DNA from: Marinospirillum sp035271045 | Lineage (GTDB): Bacteria; Pseudomonadota; Gammaproteobacteria; Pseudomonadales; Halomonadaceae | Assembly: GCF_035271045.1 (NCBI RefSeq) | Contig: NZ_DATESC010000026.1 | Coordinates: forward strand, 1-29,360 | Length of the DNA stretch: 29,360 nt | Direction: 5' to 3' | In this document: in pieces, positions 7,305 to 16,984 of the stretch | How the letters are laid out: each line of letters opens with the position of its first letter | How positions within the stretch are numbered: position 1 is the first letter of the stretch | The notes under the pieces: generated by a model | What the model saw: the letters and a program-made list of their open reading frames with translations, nothing else | Database searches by the model: none | Told to the model about the DNA's origin: nothing | Position numbers and translations under genes: made by a program

Positions 7305-9608
7305 ATGGCAATAAAACTGTTTCCTCTAAGCAGCAAAACCTCCATTTTTTTAGTGGTCATACTTGCGTTAATGCTGCTATTAACGCAAGCGGTTGGGCAA
7401 AGCCTTGCTTCGCAATTACCTGCCCGTTTTTTTGAAGAATACGGCGCACCCATGCTGGTTATAGAACCACACAGTGGTGCAATACGCCAAGCCAACCAAG
7501 CAGCATCTGTATTTTATGGTTATAGCGTTAAGCAGCTAGAAAGCATGAATATTCAACAAATTAATGCGCTAGATATTGACGATGTGAAGCTAGAACGCGA
7601 GCTTGCCGAACAAGAAAATCGTAATTATTTTATTTTTCCGCACCGTACCGCAGCCGGTGAAATACGCACCGTTGAAGTTCACTCTTGGCCGTTAAAATCA
7701 GATAAAGGTGAAACTTTATTATTTTCAGTGGTACTAGATATTACTGGCAAAAAAATTGCAGAAGCCAGCGTCTTAGAATATAAAGACCGCTTAGAGAAGC
7801 TGGCAGAAACACGTTATCAACAACTAATGAATACCCAAGAGCGCATCAATCAAATTCGCTGGCTAACCATACTCGCCCAACTACTAGTTATCGCTTTATT
7901 AGTATGGAATATTCTTAACCGCCGCAAAGCCGAAAAAAAGCTCCGCGAAAAAACCACTATGCTGGAAGGCTTGCTTAACTCCATTCCAGACATGATTTTT
8001 TTTAAAGATAAACAAGGTAAATACCTAGGTAGCAATGCTGAATTTGCTAGCTTTGTTAACCAAGACAGCAATTTGCTTGTAGGGAAAACAGATTTTAATT
8101 TATTTACTGAATCACTGGCTAAACAATACCGCACAATAGATCAACAAGTCGTCGACAGTCGTGAAGTCATCCACACTGAAGAATGGACTCACTTTCCTGA
8201 TGGGTCTAAGCGCTTATTAGATAAACTTAAAGCACCGTTATTAGACATCAACAATGAGTTTATTGGTGTGCTGGGCATTAGTCGTGATATTACTGAACGC
8301 TATCAGCACGAACAGCGTATTAAATTTTTAGCCTTTTATGACCCACTCACTAACTTACCTAATCGCTATTTATTTCAAGAAAAGCTAACTGAGATCACTC
8401 AACAGCTAACACCTGATGCTAGCATAATGGTAATAGCCATTATTGACTTAGACCATTTCAAAAATATGAATGATGCACTGGGGCATACTAAAGGTGATGA
8501 GCTGCTAGTGGCATTTTCTTTGCGTCTTAATAACTTACTAAAAGACAACGAAGTATTAGCCCGCTTTGGTGGCGATGAGTTTGTGCTGCTGTTGATTCAA
8601 GAAGACACGGATTTAACACAAGCAGAACAACTGCTCGAACAACGCTTACAAGGCTTTCAAGATGCCCTTTCTCAGCCTGTACGCTTGGGTGAAAGTGAGT
8701 TTTTATTAGGTAGCAGTTTAGGTGCTTCGTTTAATACGCAATTTAATAAAAGCTTCACCGATTTACTTAAAGAAGCAGACATTGCACTGTATGCCGCTAA
8801 AGAAGCCGGTCGCGGTACTTGGCGACGCTTTAAACCCAGTATGCAAAGACAGGTTGAAAACCGTTTTGAGCTTGAAGGGGAGCTACGTAAAGCGTTAGAT
8901 AATCAGCAACTGCGCCTTTATTTACAACCTAAAACTAACCGTGATGGCATTATTTACGGCACAGAATCGTTAGTACGTTGGGAGCACCCTGAAAAAGGTT
9001 TAATTCCACCCGACCGTTTTATTTCACTGGCTGAAGATACCGGCATGATTCTGCCTTTAGGTGAATGGGTTTTAAAAGAAACGCTGTTGTTGATGAAGCA
9101 TTACCCACAGCTAACTTTTGCCGTTAATATCAGTCCGCGTCAGTTTCGCAACCCAGGTTTTGTAAGCTTAGTACGGCATTTAATTGATGAAACAGAAGCC
9201 GACCCTAAACGCTTAACCCTAGAAGTTACTGAAGGTTTGTTAATTACGGACTTTAACCAATCATCTAAGCGAATGTTAGAGCTACAAAAACTAGGCATTA
9301 GTTTTTCAATTGATGATTTTGGTACGGGTTACTCTTCTTTGTCTTACCTGAAAAAACTACCGATTAATGAATTAAAAATTGATCGCTCATTTGTGGACGG
9401 CTTGCCCGATGACTCTAGCGATGCGTTGCTGGTGCAAACCATGATGGCCGTTGCTAAACATTTAGAACTATCCGTAGTTGCCGAAGGCGTTGAAACCCAA
9501 GAGCAACAAGCTTACCTTTATTCGGTCGGCTGTAACCTGCACCAAGGGTATTTTTATGGCAAACCAGAACCAGCAGCCCAGCTGCTGGCTCGACTACCTA
9601 AAGCTTAA
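7305..9608 (+). CDS. Membrane PAS-PAS-GGDEF-EAL protein, probable diguanylate cyclase/phosphodiesterase
   Basis: Inner-membrane c-di-GMP protein of 767 residues. Membrane segments are at about 14-32 and 186-203, so the first PAS (about 40-150, with NYFIFPHRTAAGEIRTVEVHS) should be periplasmic. A second PAS (about 217-335) is cytosolic and is followed by GGDEF (about 340-510) and EAL (about 515-765). The cyclase motif GGDEF (422-426) is intact, with DLDHFKNMND before it; the inhibitory site RxxD is absent (KDNE instead). The EAL motif reads ESL (554-556), but Glu554, Asn608, Glu640, DDFGTG (670-675), the LKID lysine and VVAEGVE remain. Phosphodiesterase activity is therefore still possible and the protein may be bifunctional. 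It starts 5 bases after yciH and its stop overlaps the opposite-strand barrel gene by 4 bases. Confidence 0.92.
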   Translation: MAIKLFPLSSKTSIFLVVILALMLLLTQAVGQSLASQLPARFFEEYGAPMLVIEPHSGAIRQANQAASVFYGYSVKQLESMNIQQINALDIDDVKLERELAEQENRNYFIFPHRTAAGEIRTVEVHSWPLKSDKGETLLFSVVLDITGKKIAEASVLEYKDRLEKLAETRYQQLMNTQERINQIRWLTILAQLLVIALLVWNILNRRKAEKKLREKTTMLEGLLNSIPDMIFFKDKQGKYLGSNAEFASFVNQDSNLLVGKTDFNLFTESLAKQYRTIDQQVVDSREVIHTEEWTHFPDGSKRLLDKLKAPLLDINNEFIGVLGISRDITERYQHEQRIKFLAFYDPLTNLPNRYLFQEKLTEITQQLTPDASIMVIAIIDLDHFKNMNDALGHTKGDELLVAFSLRLNNLLKDNEVLARFGGDEFVLLLIQEDTDLTQAEQLLEQRLQGFQDALSQPVRLGESEFLLGSSLGASFNTQFNKSFTDLLKEADIALYAAKEAGRGTWRRFKPSMQRQVENRFELEGELRKALDNQQLRLYLQPKTNRDGIIYGTESLVRWEHPEKGLIPPDRFISLAEDTGMILPLGEWVLKETLLLMKHYPQLTFAVNISPRQFRNPGFVSLVRHLIDETEADPKRLTLEVTEGLLITDFNQSSKRMLELQKLGISFSIDDFGTGYSSLSYLKKLPINELKIDRSFVDGLPDDSSDALLVQTMMAVAKHLELSVVAEGVETQEQQAYLYSVGCNLHQGYFYGKPEPAAQLLARLPKA

Positions 9609-10291
9609 AAACGATAACTCACACCTGCGGTGATGACATCCACATTCTGCTTACCCAACAAGGCAGGGGCGGTGTTTAACAAACGCCGCCAGTTGAGCTG
9701 TAGCTGCCACTCCGGTTTAAATTGATAACCTACTCCTAAACCTAATGCGAGAACCCATTCGTGACTGGATTGACGGGTGCTTTCTGAGGTTTCGCTCATC
9801 ACCGTGCCAACATTATTTCGACTGACTCCAGACGCTTCACCTCGGCTGGCTTGATCTAGCCACGCTAGCCCCAGAGAGCCTCGCAATTGCCATTGCTCCG
9901 TTAAGGGTAGCTGACCGATGAGGCTCAGCATCAAAGCATCCTGTTCGACGCTTTCTTTAATGGTACGGTAACGCGTAATGCCTGCGGCGGTATCTGTGGT
10001 TTCTGAGTAGGCAGAGGCCTCTCCCAGATTCAGATAACTCACCTCAACCGCGAAATGGGGTGAGTATTCATAACCGACACCGATAATCAGGGCGGTATCT
10101 GTCTTATTCTCTGTGAAACGGGCGCTGCCACCAGCGGCTTCAATACTGTTATTAAAGGCCTCGAAGTGACTGATGTTTATATCTGAGCGGGACTGGCCTG
10201 CTTCAAGCTGCAAATAAGCGTTACCTGCCTGTGCATTCAGAGCGAAAAGCAAAGTGCTAGCGGTGAGTAATAAGCGGTGTATTTTCAACAT
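9605..10291 (-). CDS. OmpA-like eight-stranded outer membrane beta-barrel protein
   Basis: Predicted outer-membrane barrel of 228 residues. I chose the ATG at 10289-10291 because GGTTGGA lies just upstream and because it begins a clean signal peptide (MLKIHRLLLTASTLLFALNAQA). The frame also allows an ATG at 10313-10315 with a poor ribosome site. Alternating beta-strand pattern runs throughout, including VGYEYSPHFAVEVSYLNLGE and LALGLGVGYQFKPEWQLQLNWRR. The C-terminal strand ITAGVSYRF ends in Phe, the signal for barrel assembly. No peptidoglycan-binding OmpA C-domain is present. Base composition is richer in GC than the preceding gene. It directly follows the broken giant repeat gene and may have been its operon partner. 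The function (adhesion, stability or porin) cannot be told. Confidence 0.78.
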   Translation of the reverse strand: MLKIHRLLLTASTLLFALNAQAGNAYLQLEAGQSRSDINISHFEAFNNSIEAAGGSARFTENKTDTALIIGVGYEYSPHFAVEVSYLNLGEASAYSETTDTAAGITRYRTIKESVEQDALMLSLIGQLPLTEQWQLRGSLGLAWLDQASRGEASGVSRNNVGTVMSETSESTRQSSHEWVLALGLGVGYQFKPEWQLQLNWRRLLNTAPALLGKQNVDVITAGVSYRF

Positions 10292-10320
10292 AGTATTTCC
10301 AACCTGATTTTTCATAAGAG

Positions 10321-13300
10321 TTAACCCAGCAGCAGCCAGTCAAAGAAGGTATTCGCCTCAGTACCTTCAAAGGGGGCTAGTATTTCAGGTGTTAGCGCAG
10401 GATCACGGAATCCCAATGCGCCGGGATCGGTAATCACGCCATCAGCTACACCGTCATCATCAAACATACCGCCATCTTGGATCACAAAGTTCAGCTGCAG
10501 TTTATTACCCACTTGGCTCACACTACCGCCGTAGGCTTCGCTGGCTAAGTTAACCCAATCTCCGGTGCTATCCTGTTTCCAGTAGCCGTTAACAGAGGCT
10601 TCATCGCTGACCAACAAGTTGAAATTTTGAATATCACCAGGGTTGGATACATCGGCTTTAAAACTGATCAACCCTAGGGGCATCGTTAAATCATCTGGTT
10701 TATCCACAGGGGCATCCTGCTGTTTAACATCGCGAATACTGGCCGATGATGAGCCAGAAGTACTATTATCACCGGCAGTTACTTCTGTTGCCGCCAGAGT
10801 AATAAAGACCTTCGAAGCGTTTGGCTCAACGGATACCTTATTGGTATTACGGAAAGGGACTGAAGACACATCCGACTGTTCACTGTCAGCAATGCCATCA
10901 CCGTTACCATCACCCAGCGTTTGTCCGTCGGTGGAAGGAACAAAATCTTCCACGCTTTCCGGTACACCATCACCATCATTATCAGGCAAGTTACCCCATT
11001 CATATTCTGGCTCTGGTGTTGGCTCTGGCTCTGGTATTAGTTCTGGCTCAGGTGTTGGCTCTGGCTCAGGTGTTGGCTCTGGTGTTGGCTCTGGTGTTGG
11101 CTCTGGTTCAGGTGTTTCATTCACATCCGTCACGGTGACTGTCAGGGTCTGAGTATCCGTACCACCGTTGCTGTCGTCGATCTGTACCTCCACCACATAG
11201 GTGTTATTACCCGCTGTATCACCCTGATCCTGCGGGTTTTCATAATTCGGGGCGGCTTTGAATGTCAGCGCCCCGCTATTGGCGTCGATACTGAACAGAG
11301 TGCTGTCTGCACCGCCGCTAATACTAAAAGCAAGGGTATCATTCTCGGCATCAGTGGCGGTCACGGTGGCGCTGTTTTCCGCCACATTCACTGCCGCTGT
11401 GTCACCGCCGTTGTTACTGGTAATGACGGGGACAGCATTGCGAGAAACAACCACACTGGTATCAATATCGGCCGAAGTCTCGCCATCACCATCGGTCAGT
11501 GCAAAGCGGATAGTGCGGGTATTCTCGGTAGCCGTGCTGCTATCGAGATTTTCGTAGGTGATATTGCCCAATAACGCCGAGAGTGCTGTGGCTGTGGCGT
11601 CAGCATTTAGATCTACTGTTAGATCTGTGCCATTGGTGCCACCGGCTAGAGTGCCGAATATGGTTCCACTATAAGTGACATTACTGCCGGAAACTCCAAT
11701 CTGACCGGCGTCTGTGCCTTGGTTTCTGATCGAAAGCTTGTCCTCATCGTTTACGCCATTACTGGTGATTCTCACGGTTAAAGCGCCGGTATTAAAATCA
11801 GCGGAATCCGGGTCGACCACGCTGGCAGCTGTGCCCTGATCGATCACCAATGCATCGGAACCCATCACATAGGCTAGGCTATCACCGGATAGCTCGCTCA
11901 GGGTAGGTGCATCATTTTGTGGGGTCACACTGATCGCAAAACTCTGCCCCGTGACTGCGGAAACACTGTCCTCCCCGCCATCGGCTAGGCTAAAGCCCAA
12001 GGTATCACTGGTGGTTTCACCGCCATCGTGGGTGTATTTCAGGCGGCTGTTGTCAATATCGTCCTGAGTAAAGGTGCTGTTCAGCGCCAAGGCTTCACCA
12101 TCATCTTGGGTGCTGTTGTTATTGGCATCCAGCCAGAAGGTGCCGTTTGTGGTGGCAGTGGTCACGGTATAGGTCAAACCGCTTGCGCTATCGTCTGGGT
12201 CGGTGGCATTTAACTGCGTATTAGCAAGGGTAACGGTAGCGGCTTCATTCAGAGTGATCCCAGTATTGGTAGCAACAGTAGGCCCATCATTGACACCGGT
12301 TGCGGTGACGCTAATGGTGGAGGCCAGCCCAGTTTGGCTACTGGCATCTGTGGCGGTGACGCTGACAGTTCGATCCGCCCCGCCAACCTCATTCCCAGTC
12401 TGGGCAAAGGTCAGCTCTTTTAACAGTGCCAGATAATCGGCTTTGGTGGCCGAGCCGGAAAGACTGATTTCACTGTCAGAGGTATAGGTGATGGTAATGC
12501 CGTTAACTACATCCGCTGAGTTACGGCTACCCAATTTAATAACATCACCGGTTTGCGCCCCATCACTGATCTGAAGACTCATGCTGTTCAGGTTGGTATC
12601 ATCATCGGTAATAGTGGCAGCGGCATCCACCAGCGTAATCGGGGTGTCAGCATCGTTTTCAGTATAGGTGGCGGTGGCAGAGATCACATCCAGCGTCCAG
12701 ATATTGGCGCTGCCCGCATCGGCATCACCATCATGGACTGTAAAGCCAATCGAAGCATAGGCAGAACCCACCCCATCGGTTGCAGGGCGATATTTTAATA
12801 AACCTGCGCTGATATCAGCCACAGTTACCGTATCGTTCGTACTAAGGGCGCTTTCAGCACCGTTTACCGTACCGTCGTTATCGGTATCGACCCATAAAGT
12901 GCCGAGCGTGGGGGCTGTGCTGATGGTGATCTGTTCCAGTGCATCCCCGGTATCAATATCGCTAAAACCGGCATCCGCGACCTGAATCGTAAGCGGGCTG
13001 TTTTTCTGCGCGGTCAGGGTTTTATCCGTGCCTGTCGGGGCATCATTAACCGGATTGACCGTTAGATTCGCATTAATGGTGCTCGTTGAAAAGGCAGTAG
13101 CATCGCCATTACTGCTGGTACCGGCGGTGCTGATCGAGCCGTGCGTGGAAGCACTGCCGCTGTTGCCATCCCAAGCATATAGGGTCAGGCTGGCAGTTTC
13201 GCCGTTTTCACCATCGGGGTTATAACGCACATAAGTGCTATCGCTTAATAACAGAGAATTTGCACTGCCGACCGTGCCGAAATCAGTCCAGCTACTGTTG

Positions 13301-13987
13301 TCAGTAGAATACTGCCAAGTACCGTTGCCGGTTTGGGCGCTAATCGCCGCCCCCAGCGTATCACCATCTACATCGGCAGCGGTGACACCGGCTAATAGGG
13401 TCGAAATCTGCACACCAGTCGAGGCAGTATCTTCATCGGTGGCGGTAAAGGCGTAAGGGCCACCGGATAGGGTGGGGGCATCATTAACAGCATTAATCGT
13501 AATACTGGCCGTTTCTGATGCCGTGGAAAAGGCGGTGGTATTACCATTCGCGCTGACATCCGCTTTATTACCCGCCGCACCCAAGGTCTGATCCCAGCCG
13601 CGATAAGTCACCGTAGTGCTGCCGCTGTAATCCGCCGTGGGTACAAAACGCAGTTTATCGTCTGACGCTAATAGCAGGGCGCTGTTGTCCGCGACCGCAC
13701 CCACATCCGACCAGTTGGTGCCATCGGTCGAGTACTGCCAGGTGCCGTTGGTGTTATCTACCGCCGTTACTGCTATGCCTTCCAATGCGCCAGTATCCAC
13801 ATCCGTTAGCGTCGTTCCCAACACCGCAGAGACCAAAGCCCCTTCATTAGTGGCAGGATCTTCATCAATGGCGGTTAAAGTCGGCGTGCCAGAATTGTCC
13901 AGCACAGGGGCGTCGTTAACGGCGGTAATATCCAGATTCACTACCGGATCGCTGGCCAAGTTACCGCCATTGGCGTGGCATTTGATG
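10321..13987 (-). pseudogene. C-terminal remnant of a giant cadherin-like repeat protein (adhesin-like)
   Basis: About 1,220 codons are open, but there is no signal peptide or credible start; the frame begins in mid-domain and a shifted frame upstream carries the preceding Ig-like domain. Tandem 100-150-residue modules end in VNDAP or a variant (near 13915, 13480, 13045, 12285 and 11920), typical of calcium-dependent tandem-95/cadherin-like repeats. A cadherin domain with VTATDAENDTLAFSISGG ends near 11130. Next come a Pro-Glu-Thr linker (about 11003-11120), DxDxDG calcium loops (DNDGDGVPE, DGNGDGIAD) and a domain with YWKQDSTGDW and DGGMFDDDGVADGVITDP that resembles the choice-of-anchor U type. 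The end (FFDWLLLG) shows no clear anchor. The intact protein was probably secreted and surface-bound. Whether the fragment is expressed is unknown. Confidence 0.75.
11003..11120 (-). repeat. Short tandem repeat encoding a Pro-Glu-Thr linker
   Basis: On the plus strand, 6-base words such as GGCTCT, GGTGTT and GGCTCA recur in series. On the coding strand they give alternating Pro-Glu and Pro-Thr pairs, broken once by ELIPEPEP. The repeat is a proline-rich hinge between the cadherin-like part and the C-terminal calcium-loop region. Such DNA is prone to slippage, so repeat number probably varies between strains. Confidence 0.8.
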
Positions 13988-14212
13988 AGCCTGTTGTGAA
14001 GCTCAAAGCTGTTTTATCATCAATGCCCATAAAGGTCATGCCATCGGCGTCGAAGAAGGCGCGTTTGTCGATCTGGATGTAATGGCCGGTGTTATCAGCG
14101 AGGGTGGTAGCGGGGTTGATCGTGACGGTGCTGCCAGAGATGATAACCCTTGATGTATCGTTCGCCGTAATCGTCTCGATCAGTGTGTCGCTCGAGGTGG
14201 TTTTGCTGATAG
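13941..14212 (-). pseudogene. Truncated bacterial Ig-like (Big_5/SbsA-type) domain, shifted frame of the giant repeat gene
   Basis: This frame encodes ISKTTSSDTLIETITAND, VIISGSTVTINPATTLADN, GHYIQIDKRAFFDADG and GIDDKTALSFTTG. It is the second half of an Ig-like domain found near the N-terminus of many giant bacterial repeat proteins. The first part of the domain (the usual sVsPadga... and F-s-e strands) is missing. After SFTTGSSNA the frame runs to a stop at 13941-13943, while the repeat region resumes in a frame one base away (NGGNLASDPVVNL). One lost base near 13970-13980 would explain this. At the other side, near 14190-14215, the sequence passes into a TPR gene in another frame. I consider it a broken upstream part of the same giant gene. 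Confidence 0.65.
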
Positions 14213-14529
14213 CTATGCCCCAAAATATAGTATCCATCTGCACTGCCCCTGTGCTGGGTTAAAGCTTCTTCTAGGGGGCTAATCCAGCAAGCACCCTCCT
14301 GCCGTAACTGGGCTAACTGCGCCAGATAAAGGGTAGACAGAAAAGACGATTTGGCTTGATGTAGCTGTTGAAAAGCCGCTTCCGCCTTTGAATAGCTTCC
14401 GTTTTCAAAAAGCTGAATTGCTTGTTGTAACAAGGTGTTTAAATCCATTGACCCAGTCTCTGATGAGGCATAAGTATTCTGTGCCACCATTAATGTCAGT
14501 AAAAATAGCAGGGAGAAAGAAGTAAACAC
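14190..14529 (-). pseudogene. 5' stump of an exported TPR-like protein
   Basis: From a GTG at 14527-14529 the frame gives a hydrophobic signal-peptide-like segment (FTSFSLLFLLTLMVAQNTYAS). One helix-turn-helix of TPR character follows (LLQQAIQLFENGSYSKAEAAFQQL, then LYLAQLAQLRQEG), and then SADGYYILGHSYQQ, the first helix of another TPR. Soon after, the frame degenerates to a charged and His-rich tail with a stop at 14095, where another frame is clearly the coding one. I therefore read it as a TPR gene that has lost its 3' end at the junction. The start is uncertain: GGAAG abuts the GTG, and the in-frame upstream LIKWK lacks a normal initiator. It begins 11 bases after the uvrD stop. Confidence 0.55.
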
Positions 14530-14540
14530 CTTCCATTTTA

Positions 14541-16796
14541 TTAATCCAAAGGTGTTAGCGGTGAAAAACCTAGCACCAATGTTTTTTCACCAATGCCGTC
14601 AAAGTTAATCAGCAGGCGAGTCCGCTCACCTTCACCTTCCGCGTGTAAAATAACGCCCACGCCAAACTTTTTATGCTCGACTCGCTGCCCAATTTTCAAG
14701 TTAGCCGCAGCAGCACTTTCTTTTGCACCACTTAATGGATTACCCACTCCACCCACTCGTGCTGCTGCGGGTTTAGGACGATTACTAGCAAATTGCACGG
14801 GGCGACTAACCGAAGCTTTCAACCTAACTTCATGCAGCAGTTCAACCGGCAACTCAGCAATAAAGCGCGAGGGGCGACAAAATTTTTCTTGCCCAAAAAT
14901 TCGGCGGCTTTCAGCATGAGTCATATACAAGGTTTGCATGGCGCGGGTAATACCCACATAGCACAAACGGCGCTCTTCTTCTAAACCGTCATCACCGGCG
15001 TCCATCGCCATTGAATGTGGAAACAAACCTTCTTCCATGCCCGATAAAAACACCAACGGAAACTCCAAACCCTTAGCGGTGTGCAGCGTCATCAGCTGCG
15101 CGGCATCTTCATTTTCTTCAGCCTGCTTATCACCCGCATCTAAACTGGCTTCGGTTAAAAAGACGGCTAATGCTTGACGACCTTCTAGGTTAACCACTTC
15201 GTTAGCATCATCTTCTAAGGTGAGAGTGGGTTCGTAGTGATGCACCGCACTTATTAACTCTTTTAAGTTTTCTACCCTTGCTAAGCCTTTTTCACCTTTT
15301 TCTTTGGCATGAAATACCATTAACTCGCTCAGTTCTAAAGCTAGCTCAACACTTTCACGCAGGGTTAACGGCAAAGATTCATTATCAATGCGCTCGATCA
15401 ATTCAATGAATAATTGTACACACGTTGCCGCTCTGCCGGTTAATTGCTGCTTGCTAACCATTTCAACAGCGGCATCCCACAAACCTAAACCTTCATCACG
15501 CGCATAGGCACGTATTTTCTCAATACTGGTCGTGCCAATGCCACGCGTCGGGGTATTAATAATGCGCTCAAAAGCTGGATCGTCTTGGCGGTTAACCACC
15601 AATTTTAAATAAGCCAAAGCATTTTTAATTTCTAGGCGCTCATAAAAACGCTGACCGCCATACACACGGTAAGGCATACCTTGGCGTAAAAAAGCTTCTT
15701 CTAACGAACGTGATTGAGCGTTAGAACGGTACAGCACCGCGCAATCGGCACGTAAACCACCATTTCTAACGTGCTGGGCAATAATATCCACAATAAAACG
15801 TGCTTCATCTTGCTCATTAAAAGCCGCATAAATACGAATCGGATCACCCCTTGTACCATCTGTCCATAAGGCTTTACCTAAACGCTCGCTGTTGTTTTTA
15901 ATCAGCGCATTCGCCGCCTCCAAAATGGTTGAAGTCGAACGGTAATTTTGTTCTAACTTGAGCAGCTTTGAACCAGCAAAATCTTTAGTGAAATTATGAA
16001 TATTTTCAATTTTAGCGCCGCGCCAACCGTAAATAGATTGGTCATCATCACCCACTGCCATAATGCAACCATTTGTACCTCGCAGCAGTTTTAGCCAAGC
16101 GTATTGCAAGCTATTAGTGTCTTGAAATTCGTCGACTAGCAGGTTAGAAAAACGTTGCTGATAATGCTTTAACAAAGGTGGTGTATCGCGCATCACTTCT
16201 AAAGAGCGCAGCAGCAGCTCCGCAAAATCTACCAAACCTTGACGCTGGCAAAGTTCTTCATAACTAAAATACAAATCTTGCATTCGGCGTTCAAAATCAC
16301 CCCGCGCTAAAACGTGGGCAGCACGACGGCCTTCTTCTTTATGACCATTAATAAACGCCTGCACTTGTTTGGGCGGCGTACTTTCAGTGTCAACATTTAA
16401 TTCTTTCATGCGCCGCTTAATTAAGCTGAGCTGGTCGTCACTGTCTAAAATTTGAAAGTGCTGCGGTAACTTAGCTTCTTGCCAATGGGTACGCAAAAGG
16501 CGATGTGCCAAGCCATGAAAAGTGCCCACCCACATACTGCGTAGATTCATGTTGAGTTCAACTTCTAACCGCAAGCGCATTTCTTTTGACGCTTTGTTAG
16601 TAAATGTAACCGCTAAAATTTCGTGTGGTGATAAGCCTTCATGCCGAATCAGCCAAGCAATGCGCTGTACTAAAACACGCGTTTTACCACTACCAGCGCC
16701 TGCTAATACAAGTAAATCTTGCCTTGGTGCAGCAACCACCTCAGCTTGCGCTGAATTAAGGGCTTTTAGCAAAGGGTGAGAAGTAAGCAAAGTCAT
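14541..16796 (-). CDS. uvrD: DNA helicase II (UvrD/Rep superfamily 1A helicase)
   Basis: ATP-driven 3'-5' DNA helicase acting in nucleotide excision repair and mismatch repair. Counting from the upstream Met at 16835, motif I GAGSGKT is at 46-52, motif II DEFQDT at 235-240 and motif III GDDDQSIYGWRG at 262-273. Then come LEQNYRST (motif IV region), VYGGQRFYERLEIKNALAYLKLV, QLMTLHTAKGLEFPLVFLSGMEEGLFPH (motif V region) and EEERRLCYVGITRA (motif VI). The C-terminus has the Tudor-like segment GQRVEHKKFGVGVIL. I chose the Met at 16794-16796 because MTLLTSHPLLKALNSAQ aligns with the E. coli UvrD start. It gives 751 residues, close to the family; 13 further codons are possible upstream. It is divergent from the third GGDEF-EAL gene. 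Confidence 0.95.
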   Translation of the reverse strand: MTLLTSHPLLKALNSAQAEVVAAPRQDLLVLAGAGSGKTRVLVQRIAWLIRHEGLSPHEILAVTFTNKASKEMRLRLEVELNMNLRSMWVGTFHGLAHRLLRTHWQEAKLPQHFQILDSDDQLSLIKRRMKELNVDTESTPPKQVQAFINGHKEEGRRAAHVLARGDFERRMQDLYFSYEELCQRQGLVDFAELLLRSLEVMRDTPPLLKHYQQRFSNLLVDEFQDTNSLQYAWLKLLRGTNGCIMAVGDDDQSIYGWRGAKIENIHNFTKDFAGSKLLKLEQNYRSTSTILEAANALIKNNSERLGKALWTDGTRGDPIRIYAAFNEQDEARFIVDIIAQHVRNGGLRADCAVLYRSNAQSRSLEEAFLRQGMPYRVYGGQRFYERLEIKNALAYLKLVVNRQDDPAFERIINTPTRGIGTTSIEKIRAYARDEGLGLWDAAVEMVSKQQLTGRAATCVQLFIELIERIDNESLPLTLRESVELALELSELMVFHAKEKGEKGLARVENLKELISAVHHYEPTLTLEDDANEVVNLEGRQALAVFLTEASLDAGDKQAEENEDAAQLMTLHTAKGLEFPLVFLSGMEEGLFPHSMAMDAGDDGLEEERRLCYVGITRAMQTLYMTHAESRRIFGQEKFCRPSRFIAELPVELLHEVRLKASVSRPVQFASNRPKPAAARVGGVGNPLSGAKESAAAANLKIGQRVEHKKFGVGVILHAEGEGERTRLLINFDGIGEKTLVLGFSPLTPLD

Positions 16797-16984
16797 TTTA
16801 AACCCAGTCAATTTTTTGTTAAAAAAGCAACCCATTAGCTGCTTTAGCGCTATAGACTACTAAAAATATTAACATATCCTAGGTAGCTAACCCTTTGTAA
16901 CTCTGATATAAATTACTATCGGCATAGGCTAAAAGCCACTAAAGATAAAACAAATAACAATAAAATTAAATACTTGGGCAATCA

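Noticed and set aside
11003..11120. A CRISPR array or satellite in the short tandem repeats
   Set aside because: The units are 6-base words without spacers and stay in frame as a Pro-Glu-Thr linker.
10643..13999. Many long plus-strand frames inside the giant repeat gene
   Set aside because: They are shadows of the repetitive GC-rich coding sequence; their translations are low-complexity (for example Gly-Ser or Leu-Ala repeats) with no ribosome sites.
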